DNA of 64,000 bases from Zobellia barbeyronii. Lineage in GTDB: Bacteria; Bacteroidota; Bacteroidia; Flavobacteriales; Flavobacteriaceae. The notes under the pieces are model-generated. The model had not been told where the DNA came from, did not search any database, and saw only the letters and a program-made list of their open reading frames with translations. Where the stretch lies: the NCBI RefSeq assembly GCF_018603515.1, contig NZ_JACATN010000004.1, positions 62,001 to 126,000 on the forward strand. The letters run 5' to 3'. A program made the translations under genes and the position numbers. Below, in pieces: positions 8,487-17,219 of the stretch; the stretch's first letter is position 1; each line of letters opens with the position of its first letter.

Positions 8487-10241
8487 ATGAAGGAACTTGC
8501 ACACCTAAATAAGTACTTTAAAAAATATTGGTCCAAATTACTGGTTGGGCTATTCATTACCATTATTGCCCGTGTGCTACAATTGGTTATGCCTAGATTG
8601 GTAAAAGAATCGATAGTGGTTATCGAAAATTTTATGGACGGACAGGTTGAGGAATCAGCTGCAAAAGGACTCCTGCTAGAGTATATTTTAATTATTGTGG
8701 GAGCTGCCCTTCTATCGGGTTTCTTCACTTTTTTAATGCGTCAGACGATAATCAATGTTTCTCGATATATAGAGTATGACCTTAAAAATGAAATCTTTGA
8801 CCATTATCAGTTTTTGAGCCTAAACTTTTATAAGAAAAATAGGACTGGTGACCTCATGAACCGTATTAGTGAAGATGTTAACCAGGTACGTATGTATTCC
8901 GGGCCAGCATTAATGTACGGCATCAACACTATAACTTTATTTGCCTGTATTATACCTATTATGTTTATGACGGCACCTAAACTGGCCGCGTATACATTAA
9001 TTCCGCTACCTATATTATCGGTTCTAATTTATTATATCAGTAAGATAATTCATGAACGTAGTACTATTGTTCAACAGTACCTATCCACACTGTCAACTTT
9101 TACACAAGAGGTATTTTCTGGAGTTTCCGTAATTAAGGCCTATGCTTTAGAACCGAGCATAAATAATGATTTAAGTACTTTGGCAGTTGAGGGCAAGGAT
9201 AAAAGCATGGATTTAGCCAAGGTAAATGCGTGGTTTTTTCCATTAATGGTATTACTTATTGGTATCAGTAATATTTTTGTTATTTATATAGGTGGAAAAC
9301 AATATATAAACGGAGAAATAGCCTCTTCAGGAGTCATTGCCGAATTTGTTCTCTATGTAAATATGCTTACTTGGCCAGTGGCCATTATTGGTTGGTTAAC
9401 CTCTATTGTACAACGCGCAGAAGCCTCACAAAAACGTATAAACGAATTCTTGAATGAAACTCCAGATATTAAGAACACCGTATTTGAAGAAACACCGATT
9501 AAAGGAAAAATAGAGTTCAAAAATGTAACCTTTACCTATGAGGATACAGAAATTACCGCTCTGGATAATATTTCATTTACTATTAATGAAGGCGAAACAG
9601 TAGCTATTCTTGGTAAAACCGGCTCAGGAAAGTCCACTATATTAGATTTGATTGCACGATTATACGATGTAACCTCTGGAGAAATATTGATAGATGACAC
9701 GCCTATAAAAGAGTTGAATATAAATAGTATACGGCAAGCAATAGGGGCTGTACCGCAAGATGCTTTCTTATTCTCAGATTCAATTAAGACCAATATTAAG
9801 TTTGGTAAAGAGAATGCCACTGATGAAGAAGTTATAGAAGCTGCTAAGAATGCCGTAGTCCATGAAAACATAATAGGCTTTTCAAAAGGATACGATACGG
9901 TTTTAGGCGAAAGGGGAATTACGCTGAGCGGCGGACAAAAACAACGGGTATCTATTGCTAGGGCATTATTGAAAAAACCAGAGATATATCTTTTTGACGA
10001 TTGTTTATCTGCTGTGGATACAGAAACGGAAGAAGACATTTTAAATAACCTGAAAAAAGCCTCTAAAAATCGCACTACACTTATAGTTAGTCACCGGGTA
10101 TCATCTGCTAAAAATGCTGACAAAGTATTAGTTCTTTCCAATGGTAAACTTCTTCAAGAAGGCAACCACACAGATTTAAACAGTGTTGAAGGGTATTACA
10201 AAGATTTATACTACACCCAACTGTCAGAAAAAGAAAACTAA
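8487..10241 (+). CDS. ABC exporter, MsbA-like half-transporter
   Basis: Membrane ATP-driven exporter, probably a homodimer moving lipids or drugs. 584 residues: six membrane helices in about residues 15-310, then a nucleotide-binding domain. All catalytic motifs are present: Walker A GKTGSGKSTI, Q-loop AVPQDAFLF, signature LSGGQKQR, Walker B IYLFDDCLSAVD and H-loop IVSHR. The catalytic Glu after Walker B is replaced by Asp (FDDC), which occurs in some exporters and suggests a slow or asymmetric ATPase. Its position divergent from nusB is common in the family. Substrate unknown. Confidence 0.92.
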   Translation: MKELAHLNKYFKKYWSKLLVGLFITIIARVLQLVMPRLVKESIVVIENFMDGQVEESAAKGLLLEYILIIVGAALLSGFFTFLMRQTIINVSRYIEYDLKNEIFDHYQFLSLNFYKKNRTGDLMNRISEDVNQVRMYSGPALMYGINTITLFACIIPIMFMTAPKLAAYTLIPLPILSVLIYYISKIIHERSTIVQQYLSTLSTFTQEVFSGVSVIKAYALEPSINNDLSTLAVEGKDKSMDLAKVNAWFFPLMVLLIGISNIFVIYIGGKQYINGEIASSGVIAEFVLYVNMLTWPVAIIGWLTSIVQRAEASQKRINEFLNETPDIKNTVFEETPIKGKIEFKNVTFTYEDTEITALDNISFTINEGETVAILGKTGSGKSTILDLIARLYDVTSGEILIDDTPIKELNINSIRQAIGAVPQDAFLFSDSIKTNIKFGKENATDEEVIEAAKNAVVHENIIGFSKGYDTVLGERGITLSGGQKQRVSIARALLKKPEIYLFDDCLSAVDTETEEDILNNLKKASKNRTTLIVSHRVSSAKNADKVLVLSNGKLLQEGNHTDLNSVEGYYKDLYYTQLSEKEN

Positions 10242-10315
10242 AAAATTGTTGCCGTATTGGCTTTTTTTTTACATTTTTGGAAGATTAACAACTATTAACT
10301 ACACTTTTAAACGCG

Positions 10316-10696
10316 ATGAACGAAAAAGATTCAATGGACCAGGAGGAAATTCATTCCAAAGTTTTACGGGCAGGTAGACGCACGTACTTCTTTGATGTAC
10401 GAAGTACCAAGGCAGGCGATTATTATTTAACCATCACAGAGAGTAAAAAATTCACTCATGATGATGGTTCTTTTCATTATAAGAAGCACAAGATTTATCT
10501 TTATAAAGAAGATTTTGAGGCCTTCAAAGAAAATGTAGAGGAAATGATGAATTTCATTATTGAAGAAAAAGGCTCTGAAGTTATCTCTGAACGTCACCAA
10601 AAAGATTTTAAGAAAGAAGAGGAAGTAAAGGTTACTGAAGAATTGAAACCTACAGAAACAGAAAGCTTTACCGATGTTAGTTTTGACGATATTTAA
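10316..10696 (+). CDS. PUR-alpha-like nucleic-acid-binding protein (DUF3276)
   Basis: 126 residues. The central part (about 14-85) is a PUR repeat: VLRAGRRTYFFDVRSTKAG, YYLTITESKK and HKIYLYKEDFEAFKE are diagnostic. Bacterial PUR proteins bind single-stranded RNA or DNA as dimers; the physiological target in Bacteroidota is unknown. The C-terminal third is acidic and probably disordered. It is followed by a strong terminator and preceded by 74 bases after the ABC gene, including a T-rich run. Confidence 0.9.
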   Translation: MNEKDSMDQEEIHSKVLRAGRRTYFFDVRSTKAGDYYLTITESKKFTHDDGSFHYKKHKIYLYKEDFEAFKENVEEMMNFIIEEKGSEVISERHQKDFKKEEEVKVTEELKPTETESFTDVSFDDI

Positions 10697-10719
10697 AAAC
10701 TAGCACTAAATACTATACT

Positions 10720-10750
10720 AAAACGACCCTTTCGGGTCGTTTTCTATTTT
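10720..10750. terminator. Bidirectional terminator
   Basis: AAAACGACCC (10720-10729) pairs with GGGTCGTTTT (10734-10743) around TTTC, with A-rich and T-rich flanks. It lies between the converging DUF3276 and acyltransferase genes and can serve both. Confidence 0.8.
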
Positions 10751-10776
10751 ATTAAGTTCTTACTGCACTCAAAAAA

Positions 10777-11820
10777 TTAATTGGTTCTTACATATAACCA
10801 ATTGTATAAAAACAAGAATACTATAACCCCTAAACCTACAATACCATTGCAGAACAAAGCTATTATGACAAACAATAGCGCATAATAGACAGGATAAGCC
10901 AACAAGGCAAAACCAAACCGCAAGGTTCCCATAAACTCTGGCTCCCAAACTTTGGGTCTTGCCCATTTCCGCCACAAAAGCAGTAATGGAAAATTTAACA
11001 CCGTAAAAACGGCGGTGCCCACCACTCCAAAAAATCCTTTTTCCTTTTTGACAGGTTTGACAGACTTTCTAGGGTCTATAGTCTCAATAACTTTATTGGT
11101 CTCAAAAGGATTCAGAAAATCAACATCTAAAACATTTAATTGTCCTGAAATATTATCATATTGCTTCTCATCTGCAATGTGTGTAGTTAGCGTTTTAAGT
11201 CTGTCGGACACCATTCCCTTTACCCTATTCACCGAACCCTGAACATCGTTAGCGTCATACATTGTATTTACCACAATACTTTTATCATAGTAAATAGCCA
11301 TCCTATCCGGAAACCCAGAATTGCTTTTATAATTGAGCCCTACGGGAATAATATGAATTTCTGTGTCTGGCAATTGTTCTACAGCATTGAACAGAATACG
11401 AGTAAACCCTTTGCTTAAAGGCCTTACACGACGCTTAATATTATGGTTAGCTTCCGGAAACATGAGAATGGCATGTCCGTTCCCAAAAATTTCTGCACAT
11501 TGATCAAAGACGGCTTGGTTATTTTTTAAGGCTTCCCTTCCGTCTCTAATCCTATAAATGGGAATCATCCTCAGGTAGGCAAAAAACTTTTTTAGCGTGG
11601 GTTTGGTAAAAACATCAGACCGTGTTAAAAAGAAAGGTTTACGGTTGCAGTTTACACCTATTAAAAGCACGTCTAACAGCGCACTTTGGTGATTGGGCAA
11701 AAAGAGTACAGGTTTACCCTTAGGTACATTCTCTAGCCCTGAAACTTGAATTTTACCATAGTAAAAATACAATCCGGTTTTAATCCAGTTTTTTAATAAT
11801 TGGTAGCCTATATTTTTCAA
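10777..11820 (-). CDS. 1-acyl-sn-glycerol-3-phosphate acyltransferase-like protein (PlsC family)
   Basis: Phospholipid acyltransferase. The acceptor motif NHQSALLD (HX4D) is near residue 43, FLTRSDV and a TPTLKKFF segment follow, and the second block reads MFPEANHN, where the usual PEG is PEA. 347 residues, about 100 longer than PlsC, because of a C-terminal extension with two or three membrane helices (FFGVVGTAVFTVLNF, then ALLFVIIALF). It overlaps the symporter gene by four bases, so the two are translationally coupled. It may act on a lipid other than lysophosphatidate. Confidence 0.85.
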   Translation of the reverse strand: MKNIGYQLLKNWIKTGLYFYYGKIQVSGLENVPKGKPVLFLPNHQSALLDVLLIGVNCNRKPFFLTRSDVFTKPTLKKFFAYLRMIPIYRIRDGREALKNNQAVFDQCAEIFGNGHAILMFPEANHNIKRRVRPLSKGFTRILFNAVEQLPDTEIHIIPVGLNYKSNSGFPDRMAIYYDKSIVVNTMYDANDVQGSVNRVKGMVSDRLKTLTTHIADEKQYDNISGQLNVLDVDFLNPFETNKVIETIDPRKSVKPVKKEKGFFGVVGTAVFTVLNFPLLLLWRKWARPKVWEPEFMGTLRFGFALLAYPVYYALLFVIIALFCNGIVGLGVIVFLFLYNWLYVRTN

Positions 11821-12737
11821 GTCAGTGTTTCTGTTTTAATTGGTTTATAACCCCAAAATGTAGCAAGCAAAAGGCCAGAGACCAAATGCCAAATTCCCCA
11901 AAACGCAGCCAATAGCGCCATTCCGCCAAGGCCATCAAAAAAGGAAAAAATCAAAATTAAGCCTAATCCAGAATTCTGAATGCCGGTTTCTATGGTTACA
12001 GAACGTATATTTCTTTTTGATAGCCCCATAAATTTAGCAAACGAGAACCCCGTTAGAAAAGCCAAGATGTTATGCGAAACCACAATCCAGAATACATACC
12101 ATATGTAATCGTAAAATACTGCTCGGTTATTATACAGCGCCAAAAATACCAATAGTATAAAAAAGACCAATGAAACTACTTTAAGAACTTTGCCTAATTT
12201 TTTTGCAAAGTTGGGTCTGAGATGATTTACCCAAATACCTAAAGCCAACGGCAACCCTAATAACAGCGAAACCAGTTCAATCATTTGCCATGGCGATAAT
12301 GCTACTTTTGTCAAAATCTGTTGCGTAGGTACATATAAATTACCCCAAAATTGAAGATTTAAAGGAGTCATTACAACTGCCAACAAAGTAGCCGCCGCAG
12401 TAAGACTAACGGACAAGGCTGTGTTACCACCTGCCAAATGGGATATAAAATTAGAAACATTACCTCCCGGGCAAGCTGCCACCATTATCATTCCCAAGGC
12501 AATACTAGGTATGGGGTTGATTATCAATACTAGAAGAAAAGTTAATAGCGGAAGTAAAATAAACTGACTAAAGAGACCTGTAAATATTGGTTTGGGGTTC
12601 TTAAGAAGTCCTTTAAAATCTGATATAGAAATTTCTAAAGCAATACCGAACATTACGAACGCTAGTGAAACATTCAATATCCACTGCGCCTGTGCGTCAA
12701 AATTAAGGGAGACGTTATCTAGTAAATTTTCAGTCAA
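11817..12737 (-). CDS. Bile acid:sodium symporter family (BASS) transporter
   Basis: 306 residues with nine or ten hydrophobic helices. Conserved BASS elements are seen: a first helix region LAFVMFGIALEIS, then AACPGGNVSNFISHLAGGN (sodium-site crossover) and IETGIQNSGLGLIL (second crossover). Flavobacterial homologues probably carry organic anions with sodium rather than bile acids. Its stop overlaps the acyltransferase start (ATGA type), and it starts four bases after csaA ends, so csaA-symporter-acyltransferase look like one operon. Confidence 0.88.
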   Translation of the reverse strand: MTENLLDNVSLNFDAQAQWILNVSLAFVMFGIALEISISDFKGLLKNPKPIFTGLFSQFILLPLLTFLLVLIINPIPSIALGMIMVAACPGGNVSNFISHLAGGNTALSVSLTAAATLLAVVMTPLNLQFWGNLYVPTQQILTKVALSPWQMIELVSLLLGLPLALGIWVNHLRPNFAKKLGKVLKVVSLVFFILLVFLALYNNRAVFYDYIWYVFWIVVSHNILAFLTGFSFAKFMGLSKRNIRSVTIETGIQNSGLGLILIFSFFDGLGGMALLAAFWGIWHLVSGLLLATFWGYKPIKTETLT

Positions 12738-12741
12738 TCAA

Positions 12742-13080
12742 TTACGATATTTTCAGTCCGTTTGCAACTGTAGCTTTCGGTTGTAAAAGCTCTACATCCT
12801 TGCCATTAACAGCGCCCAATATTAGACATTCACTCATGAAGTTTGCAATCTGCTTTTTAGGAAAATTCACTACAGCAACCACCTGAGTATCTAAAAGCTG
12901 CTCCTTAGTATATAGCATGGTAACCTGTGCAGATGTTTTCTTTACTCCTATTTCTTCTCCAAAATCTATATGAAGTTGATATGCAGGATTCCGAGCTTCA
13001 GGAAAATCGTCTACTTTAATAACCGTTCCGACGCGCATATCTATCTTTGCAAAGTCCTGCCAGTTTATCGTATCGTCCAT
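12742..13080 (-). CDS. csaA: tRNA-binding protein CsaA
   Basis: 112-residue OB-fold protein, homologous to the C-terminal tRNA-binding domain of MetRS and to B. subtilis CsaA, which binds tRNA and has been described as an export chaperone. Motifs: KIDMRVGTVIKVDDFPEARNP, KKTSAQVT and NFPKKQIANFMSECLILGA. First gene of a three-gene minus-strand unit. Function in Bacteroidota is not established. Confidence 0.92.
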   Translation of the reverse strand: MDDTINWQDFAKIDMRVGTVIKVDDFPEARNPAYQLHIDFGEEIGVKKTSAQVTMLYTKEQLLDTQVVAVVNFPKKQIANFMSECLILGAVNGKDVELLQPKATVANGLKIS

Positions 13081-13193
13081 GTTATTATTTAGTTTTTAAA
13101 TTATTTACAGAAGATGAAGGTAAAAATAGATTATGGTTTTGCAAAGGCACTCAAAATACTTTTTATAACTTTAAGTTTTAAATACAACTAATA

Positions 13194-13751
13194 ATGTCAA
13201 GAACTCCCAGTAATATGCTTCCGTTAGGAACGCTAGCCCCAGATTTTAATTTATTGAATACCCAAAGCGGGGAGCAAGCATCCCTTACTAAACTGAAAGG
13301 CAAAAAAGGAACTGTTATAGCCTTTATTTGTAACCATTGTCCTTTCGTTAAGCATGTTAACCCGGAATTAGCAAAATTAGCAAGAGATTATCAATCCAAA
13401 GAAATTGGTTTCATCGCCATTTCTAGTAACGATGTTGACAATTACCCGCAGGATGCTCCACACCTCATGAAACAAGTAGCTTTAGAGGAAGGGTATACGT
13501 TCCCTTATTTATATGACCAAACACAGCAAGTTGGGAAGGATTATGATGCTGCCTGCACACCTGATTTCTATTTATTTGATGCGAATTTGAAATTAGTGTA
13601 CCGTGGTCAGTTGGATGATTCCCGACCAGAAAATGGCATTCCCGTAACCGGAAAAGATTTAAGAAATGCCCTTGACGCTTTAATTGAAAATAGACCGATA
13701 ATTGAGTTACAAAAGCCTAGTATTGGTTGCAACATCAAATGGAAAAAATAA
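13194..13751 (+). CDS. Thioredoxin-like family protein (AhpC/TSA fold)
   Basis: 185-residue cytosolic protein with a thioredoxin fold. The active-site CNHC (Cys46/Cys49 in AFICNHCPFVKHV) is followed by AISSNDVDNYPQDAP, YLYDQTQQVGKDY and ACTPDFYLFD. This subgroup is common next to stress genes and usually annotated as thioredoxin family; whether it reduces disulfides or peroxides is not known. No signal peptide. Confidence 0.85.
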   Translation: MSRTPSNMLPLGTLAPDFNLLNTQSGEQASLTKLKGKKGTVIAFICNHCPFVKHVNPELAKLARDYQSKEIGFIAISSNDVDNYPQDAPHLMKQVALEEGYTFPYLYDQTQQVGKDYDAACTPDFYLFDANLKLVYRGQLDDSRPENGIPVTGKDLRNALDALIENRPIIELQKPSIGCNIKWKK

Positions 13752-13786
13752 CTTTTCTCGTTTCTTTTAAAAAATCGTCGGTAATA

Positions 13787-14329
13787 CTACCAGCCTTTCC
13801 TCTCTATTAAATTAAAAATTTGAGCAAAGTGATGTCTTCCATGCCACGCGTAAGTTCCTATATTCTCATCTAATGATACTTCCGTATTATTGTGAGGATG
13901 AATAAAGGTCTTTTTAAGTTGAAGACTAGAAAGTCCTTTTAATAAATAGACTAATTTACCATGAACAGCCTTTAAATGATCTAATGAAAATTGAATAGGC
14001 GCGGTCTTGGTATCAAAAAGTTCCGCCCAGGCCTTTTCATCGTAAGCTTTTATAATAGGGTTATCCTCCGTAAGTGCCCATTTAAATCGTAGATAGCTGT
14101 TATGATGACTATCTGCTATATGATGGACCGTTTGTCTTACTGTCCACCCGCCAGGTCTATAAGGCGTTTCTAATTGTTCCTCTGTTAAATCCTTAACTAG
14201 GTTCTCCAGCTCTTCAGGAATCATTTCCAGAATATGAATCCATTCCTGAATTTGGTCATGAGTTATCTGTTCCGGTTTTTCAAATTTTCCTATCGGGTAT
14301 TTTAACTGCTCTAAATCTATTTTTTCCAT
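13787..14329 (-). CDS. YfiT/BstA-type DinB metal-binding protein (bacillithiol transferase-like)
   Basis: 180 residues, a four-helix DinB-superfamily protein of the YfiT/BstA branch. The metal triad is recognisable: His in VHHIADSHH (69 or 70), and His163 and His167 in YAWHGRHHFAQ. B. subtilis BstA transfers bacillithiol to electrophiles. Opening residues YPIGKFEKPE and the RPGGWTVRQTVHH motif are strongly conserved in this branch. It stands between two redox genes, consistent with thiol or detoxification chemistry, but I cannot show that this organism makes bacillithiol. Confidence 0.85.
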   Translation of the reverse strand: MEKIDLEQLKYPIGKFEKPEQITHDQIQEWIHILEMIPEELENLVKDLTEEQLETPYRPGGWTVRQTVHHIADSHHNSYLRFKWALTEDNPIIKAYDEKAWAELFDTKTAPIQFSLDHLKAVHGKLVYLLKGLSSLQLKKTFIHPHNNTEVSLDENIGTYAWHGRHHFAQIFNLIERKGW

Positions 14330-14437
14330 GCACTAAAAATAGGAAACTTTAATACATTTTTAACCATAAACCTAAGGTCGTCTTTCTATAATCTACTAAT
14401 TTTATAGGATTAAGTTTCAAACCTAAAAACATATATA

Positions 14438-15076
14438 ATGGCAACAATACGATTGGGCGATAAAGCCCCTAATTTTACAGCAGACAGTTCTATTGGAAAA
14501 ATTAACCTTTATGATTATTTAGGAGATAGTTGGGGTATACTTTTTTCTCACCCAGCAGATTTTACACCAGTTTGTACAACAGAGTTAGGTACAGCTGCTC
14601 AATTTAAAGGTGAATTTGACAAACGCAATGTAAAAATGATAGCATTGAGTGTAGATGGTGCTGCATCTCACCTTGAGTGGATAAAAGATATTAACGAGGT
14701 TCAAAAAACCAATGTAGAGTTTCCTATTATAGCAGATGAAGACAGAAAAGTTTCTGACTTGTATGATATGATTCACCCAAAAGCAGACAGTACTTTAACT
14801 GTCCGTTCCGTATTTATTATAGCACCAGACAGAACGGTAAAGTTAATGTTGACTTACCCAGCTTCTACTGGTCGTAATTTTTATGAACTATTACGTGTCA
14901 TAGATTCTTTACAACTTACCGCTAATCATAAAGTAGCAACACCCGCCAACTGGAAAAATGGTGAAGATGTTGTAGTAAGTCCAGCAATTTCAACAGAAGA
15001 CGCTAAACAAATGTTTACTAAAGGTGTTAAGGAGGTTAAACCTTATTTACGCATGACACCAGACCCAACAATATAA
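14438..15076 (+). CDS. 1-Cys peroxiredoxin (Prx6 subfamily)
   Basis: 212-residue cytosolic peroxidase. The peroxidatic Cys46 lies in HPADFTPVCTTELG; the conserved Arg is in LTVRSVFIIAPD. The long C-terminal domain ending KPYLRMTPDP is the mark of the Prx6 group, in which no resolving Cys is present. It removes hydrogen or lipid peroxides. It is single-gene, with a strong hairpin terminator downstream. Confidence 0.95.
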   Translation: MATIRLGDKAPNFTADSSIGKINLYDYLGDSWGILFSHPADFTPVCTTELGTAAQFKGEFDKRNVKMIALSVDGAASHLEWIKDINEVQKTNVEFPIIADEDRKVSDLYDMIHPKADSTLTVRSVFIIAPDRTVKLMLTYPASTGRNFYELLRVIDSLQLTANHKVATPANWKNGEDVVVSPAISTEDAKQMFTKGVKEVKPYLRMTPDPTI

Positions 15077-15094
15077 AGGTTTTTATAATTAAAA

Positions 15095-15133
15095 ATAAAG
15101 CCATCTATACTTTAAAAATATAGATGGCTTTAT
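15095..15133 (+). terminator. Terminator after peroxiredoxin
   Basis: ATAAAGCCATCTATA pairs with TATAGATGGCTTTAT, a perfect 15-bp stem, with a short loop of about nine bases. The T tract is weak (TTTATGATTT). Confidence 0.7.
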
Positions 15134-15348
15134 GATTTATATAATACTTACAAAAAAAAATAACAAGAGCAACTATTTACAAACTCATTGCTTTTTCCCT
15201 CATTCAATTGAGGGTCTATTTTAAAATTCGTAAAAATCTCAAACGAAAGCTGTTAGCCCACTTACAGGGTACAGGAAATATTTTACAAATAACCTTCAGT
15301 TAAAGTAAATATAACTTAGTTAAAATCATTGAATTAATTTTTTATAGT

Positions 15349-15356
15349 TATATTTG
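15349..15356 (+). promoter_or_regulatory. -7 box of the cold-shock gene
   Basis: TATATTTG matches TAnnTTTG exactly, 31 bases before the ATG. Upstream ATTG at 15328-15331 is a poor -33 element with a 17-base gap. Confidence 0.5.
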
Positions 15357-15386
15357 TGCCATAATTTAATTTAATTTTTTTGTATT

Positions 15387-15581
15387 ATGAGTAAAGGAAC
15401 AGTAAAATTCTTCAATGATTCCAAAGGTTACGGTTTTATCACTGAAGATGGTTCAAGCGAAGATCACTTTGTACACATTTCTGGTTTAATCGATGAAATT
15501 CGTGAAGGTGACGTTGTAGAATTTGAGCTACAACAAGGTAAAAAAGGATTGAACGCGGTAAATGTGAAAGTAGTTGACTAA
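15387..15581 (+). CDS. Cold-shock protein, CspA family
   Basis: 64-residue OB-fold RNA chaperone. RNP1 (KGYGFITED) and RNP2 (DHFVHISGL) are intact, and the N-terminus SKGTVKFFND is typical. It binds single-stranded RNA and relieves structure in the cold. Single gene with its own promoter and a perfect terminator. Confidence 0.97.
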   Translation: MSKGTVKFFNDSKGYGFITEDGSSEDHFVHISGLIDEIREGDVVEFELQQGKKGLNAVNVKVVD

Positions 15582-15607
15582 GAAAGACGCATAAACTTTT
15601 TTTATAC

Positions 15608-15645
15608 AAAAGCCCTGTTACCATTGGTAACAGGGCTTTTTTTAT
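15608..15645 (+). terminator. Terminator after the cold-shock gene
   Basis: AAAAGCCCTGTTACC (15608-15622) pairs perfectly with GGTAACAGGGCTTTT (15626-15640) around a three-base loop, followed by more T. One of the strongest terminators in the window. Confidence 0.92.
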
Positions 15646-15777
15646 TTCCTATAAGTAAGTAGCGACAATCTTGTCGTATTTTTCATACATTTGTTCTAAA
15701 GTTTTTAACGCAACCCTTTTGCTATTTGTGCGTCTAGTTAAAGACTAGGTTTTCCCCAATTAACCAAACAATAGAAT

Positions 15778-15870
15778 ATGCTTGCTTTTTTTGGTATTAT
15801 TTTCGTGTTGCTTGTTGTAAATATTATTTTACTAATCCTGAGCACAAACAGAGCTAAGAACTCCCGATAA
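15778..15870 (+). CDS. Possible 30-residue single-helix membrane peptide
   Basis: ATG to TAA, 30 residues. Residues 2-22 are almost purely hydrophobic (start MLAFFGIIFVLLVVNIIL) and the tail is hydrophilic and basic (STNRAKNSR), the pattern of a single-pass membrane peptide with a cytosolic or periplasmic tail. It stands alone between a strong plus-strand terminator and a minus-strand terminator, so it needs its own promoter, which I cannot define. Not a recognised family. Chance origin is possible, but hydrophobicity and basic end argue for a real peptide. Confidence 0.4.
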   Translation: MLAFFGIIFVLLVVNIILLILSTNRAKNSR

Positions 15871-16049
15871 ACGACATTGGGTAGATTCATTGATTCTTTA
15901 GCTGAGTGGCCAAAACCACCCTGCCCTCCTCCACCATGTTTTTTTTTGAATTAAAAATCACCAACATTAGTCTATTAATGTTGCCTCTTAGCTCACGTAT
16001 ATTTTATTGAGACATCCGTCAAAGAAATCCTCTTAGACTATAAAGCTGT
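15871..16049. other. Intergenic region with a short inverted repeat
   Basis: About 180 bases with no gene. AACATTA and its inverse TAATGTT stand around 15963-15984, without a T tract. Nothing else can be supported. Confidence 0.3.
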
Positions 16050-16089
16050 TAAAAAAAAAGAAAGCCCTGACATTTCTGTCAAGGCTTTT
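16050..16089 (-). terminator. Terminator after the cyclophilin-FKBP gene
   Basis: AAAGCC and TGACA (16061-16072) pair with TGTCA and GGCTTT around TTTC, with one mismatch; on the minus strand the stem is followed by nine T residues (complement of the A run at 16051-16059). Confidence 0.8.
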
Positions 16090-16120
16090 CATTATCTATT
16101 AAAAGAGCAACGTTGCTTCT

Positions 16121-17053
16121 TTATTTAACACCCATTAATTCAACATCAAACAATAATGTAGCATCTGGAGGAATAACACCGCCTGCACCTGCACTACCGT
16201 ATCCTAAGCTAGAAGGTATAACCAATCTGGCTTTATCTCCTACTTTTAAAAGTTGAATACCTTCATCCCAACCTGGAATTACCTGACCAACTCCTAATTG
16301 AAAATCAATTGGTTCATTACGTTTGTAAGAAGAATCAAAAACTTGACCGTTCAATAAAGAACCTTCATAATGAACTGATACAGTTTGACCTTTTTCAGCC
16401 TGTGCACCATTTCCTTTTTGAATCATTTTATATCTTAACCCGCTTTCAGTCTCATCAAAGCCAGCAGCTATTTTATCTAATTCTGCAGATTGCTTAGCCT
16501 TTTCTTCAGCTAAACGTTCTTCTTTGGAACTCTTAAACTTAGCAAAGCTCGTAAGAGCATCCCATTTCTGAGCTTCATCACCTACACGAACGATTTCAAC
16601 GCTATTTAATTTATCTCCTTGAGCGATAGCATCTACCACATCTTGACCGCTTTCTACCTTACCAAAAACAGTATGCTTATTATCTAACCATGGTGTTGGT
16701 ACATGAGTAATAAAGAATTGGCTACCATTAGTACCAGGACCTGCATTTGCCATAGAAAGTACACCTGGCTCAGAATGGTTAAGGTCTGGATGAAATTCAT
16801 CATCAAACTTATAACCGGCATCACCACTACCAGTACCTTGTGGACATCCACCTTGTACCATAAAATCAGGAATTACCCTGTGGAATTTTAATCCATCGTA
16901 ATATGGTTCACCTGCAGCTTTTGCAGAGTTATCTTGTTTTCCTTCGGCAAGGGCAACAAAGTTACCTACCGTACCCGGAGTTTTATCATGAGTTAGTTTT
17001 ACTAATATCTCACCTTTATCCGTATTGAATTTTGCGTAGATTCCGTCTTGCAT
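16121..17053 (-). CDS. Cyclophilin-FKBP fusion peptidyl-prolyl isomerase
   Basis: 310 residues containing two different prolyl isomerases. Residues about 1-155 are a cyclophilin: FHRVIPDFMVQGGCPQGTG (catalytic Arg), MANAGPGTNGSQFFITH and NKHTVFGKV. A charged helical linker follows (about 165-200, rich in Lys/Glu/Ala). Residues about 200-310 are an FKBP domain: VSVHYEGSLLNGQVFDSS, VIPGWDEGIQLL, PSSLGYGS and IPPDATLLFDVEL. No signal peptide, so cytosolic. The pairing is like that of dual-family immunophilins; it probably helps protein folding. Own terminator; a TATCTTTG box on the same strand lies at 17083-17076. Confidence 0.94.
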   Translation of the reverse strand: MQDGIYAKFNTDKGEILVKLTHDKTPGTVGNFVALAEGKQDNSAKAAGEPYYDGLKFHRVIPDFMVQGGCPQGTGSGDAGYKFDDEFHPDLNHSEPGVLSMANAGPGTNGSQFFITHVPTPWLDNKHTVFGKVESGQDVVDAIAQGDKLNSVEIVRVGDEAQKWDALTSFAKFKSSKEERLAEEKAKQSAELDKIAAGFDETESGLRYKMIQKGNGAQAEKGQTVSVHYEGSLLNGQVFDSSYKRNEPIDFQLGVGQVIPGWDEGIQLLKVGDKARLVIPSSLGYGSAGAGGVIPPDATLLFDVELMGVK

Positions 17054-17219
17054 TTTTCATTTTTTTAATGAGCGGCAAAGATAGGCAAATTTGTTCGAAA
17101 ATCTTGGACGTAAACCTTGGCACTAACCAATTTTACCTCTTTCAATCCAAAGAAAAAATACCCTGTTATTTGAAGAATTAAAAGAATCCCTAACGGACTC
17201 CTTCTTCATTTTATAGAAT

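Larger units (their letters stand above)
15077..15386. other. Intergenic region, terminator plus cold-shock leader
   Basis: 310 bases without a gene. It begins with the peroxiredoxin terminator and ends with the cold-shock promoter. The middle (about 15140-15320) is AT-rich; I see no further structure that I can support. Confidence 0.5.
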
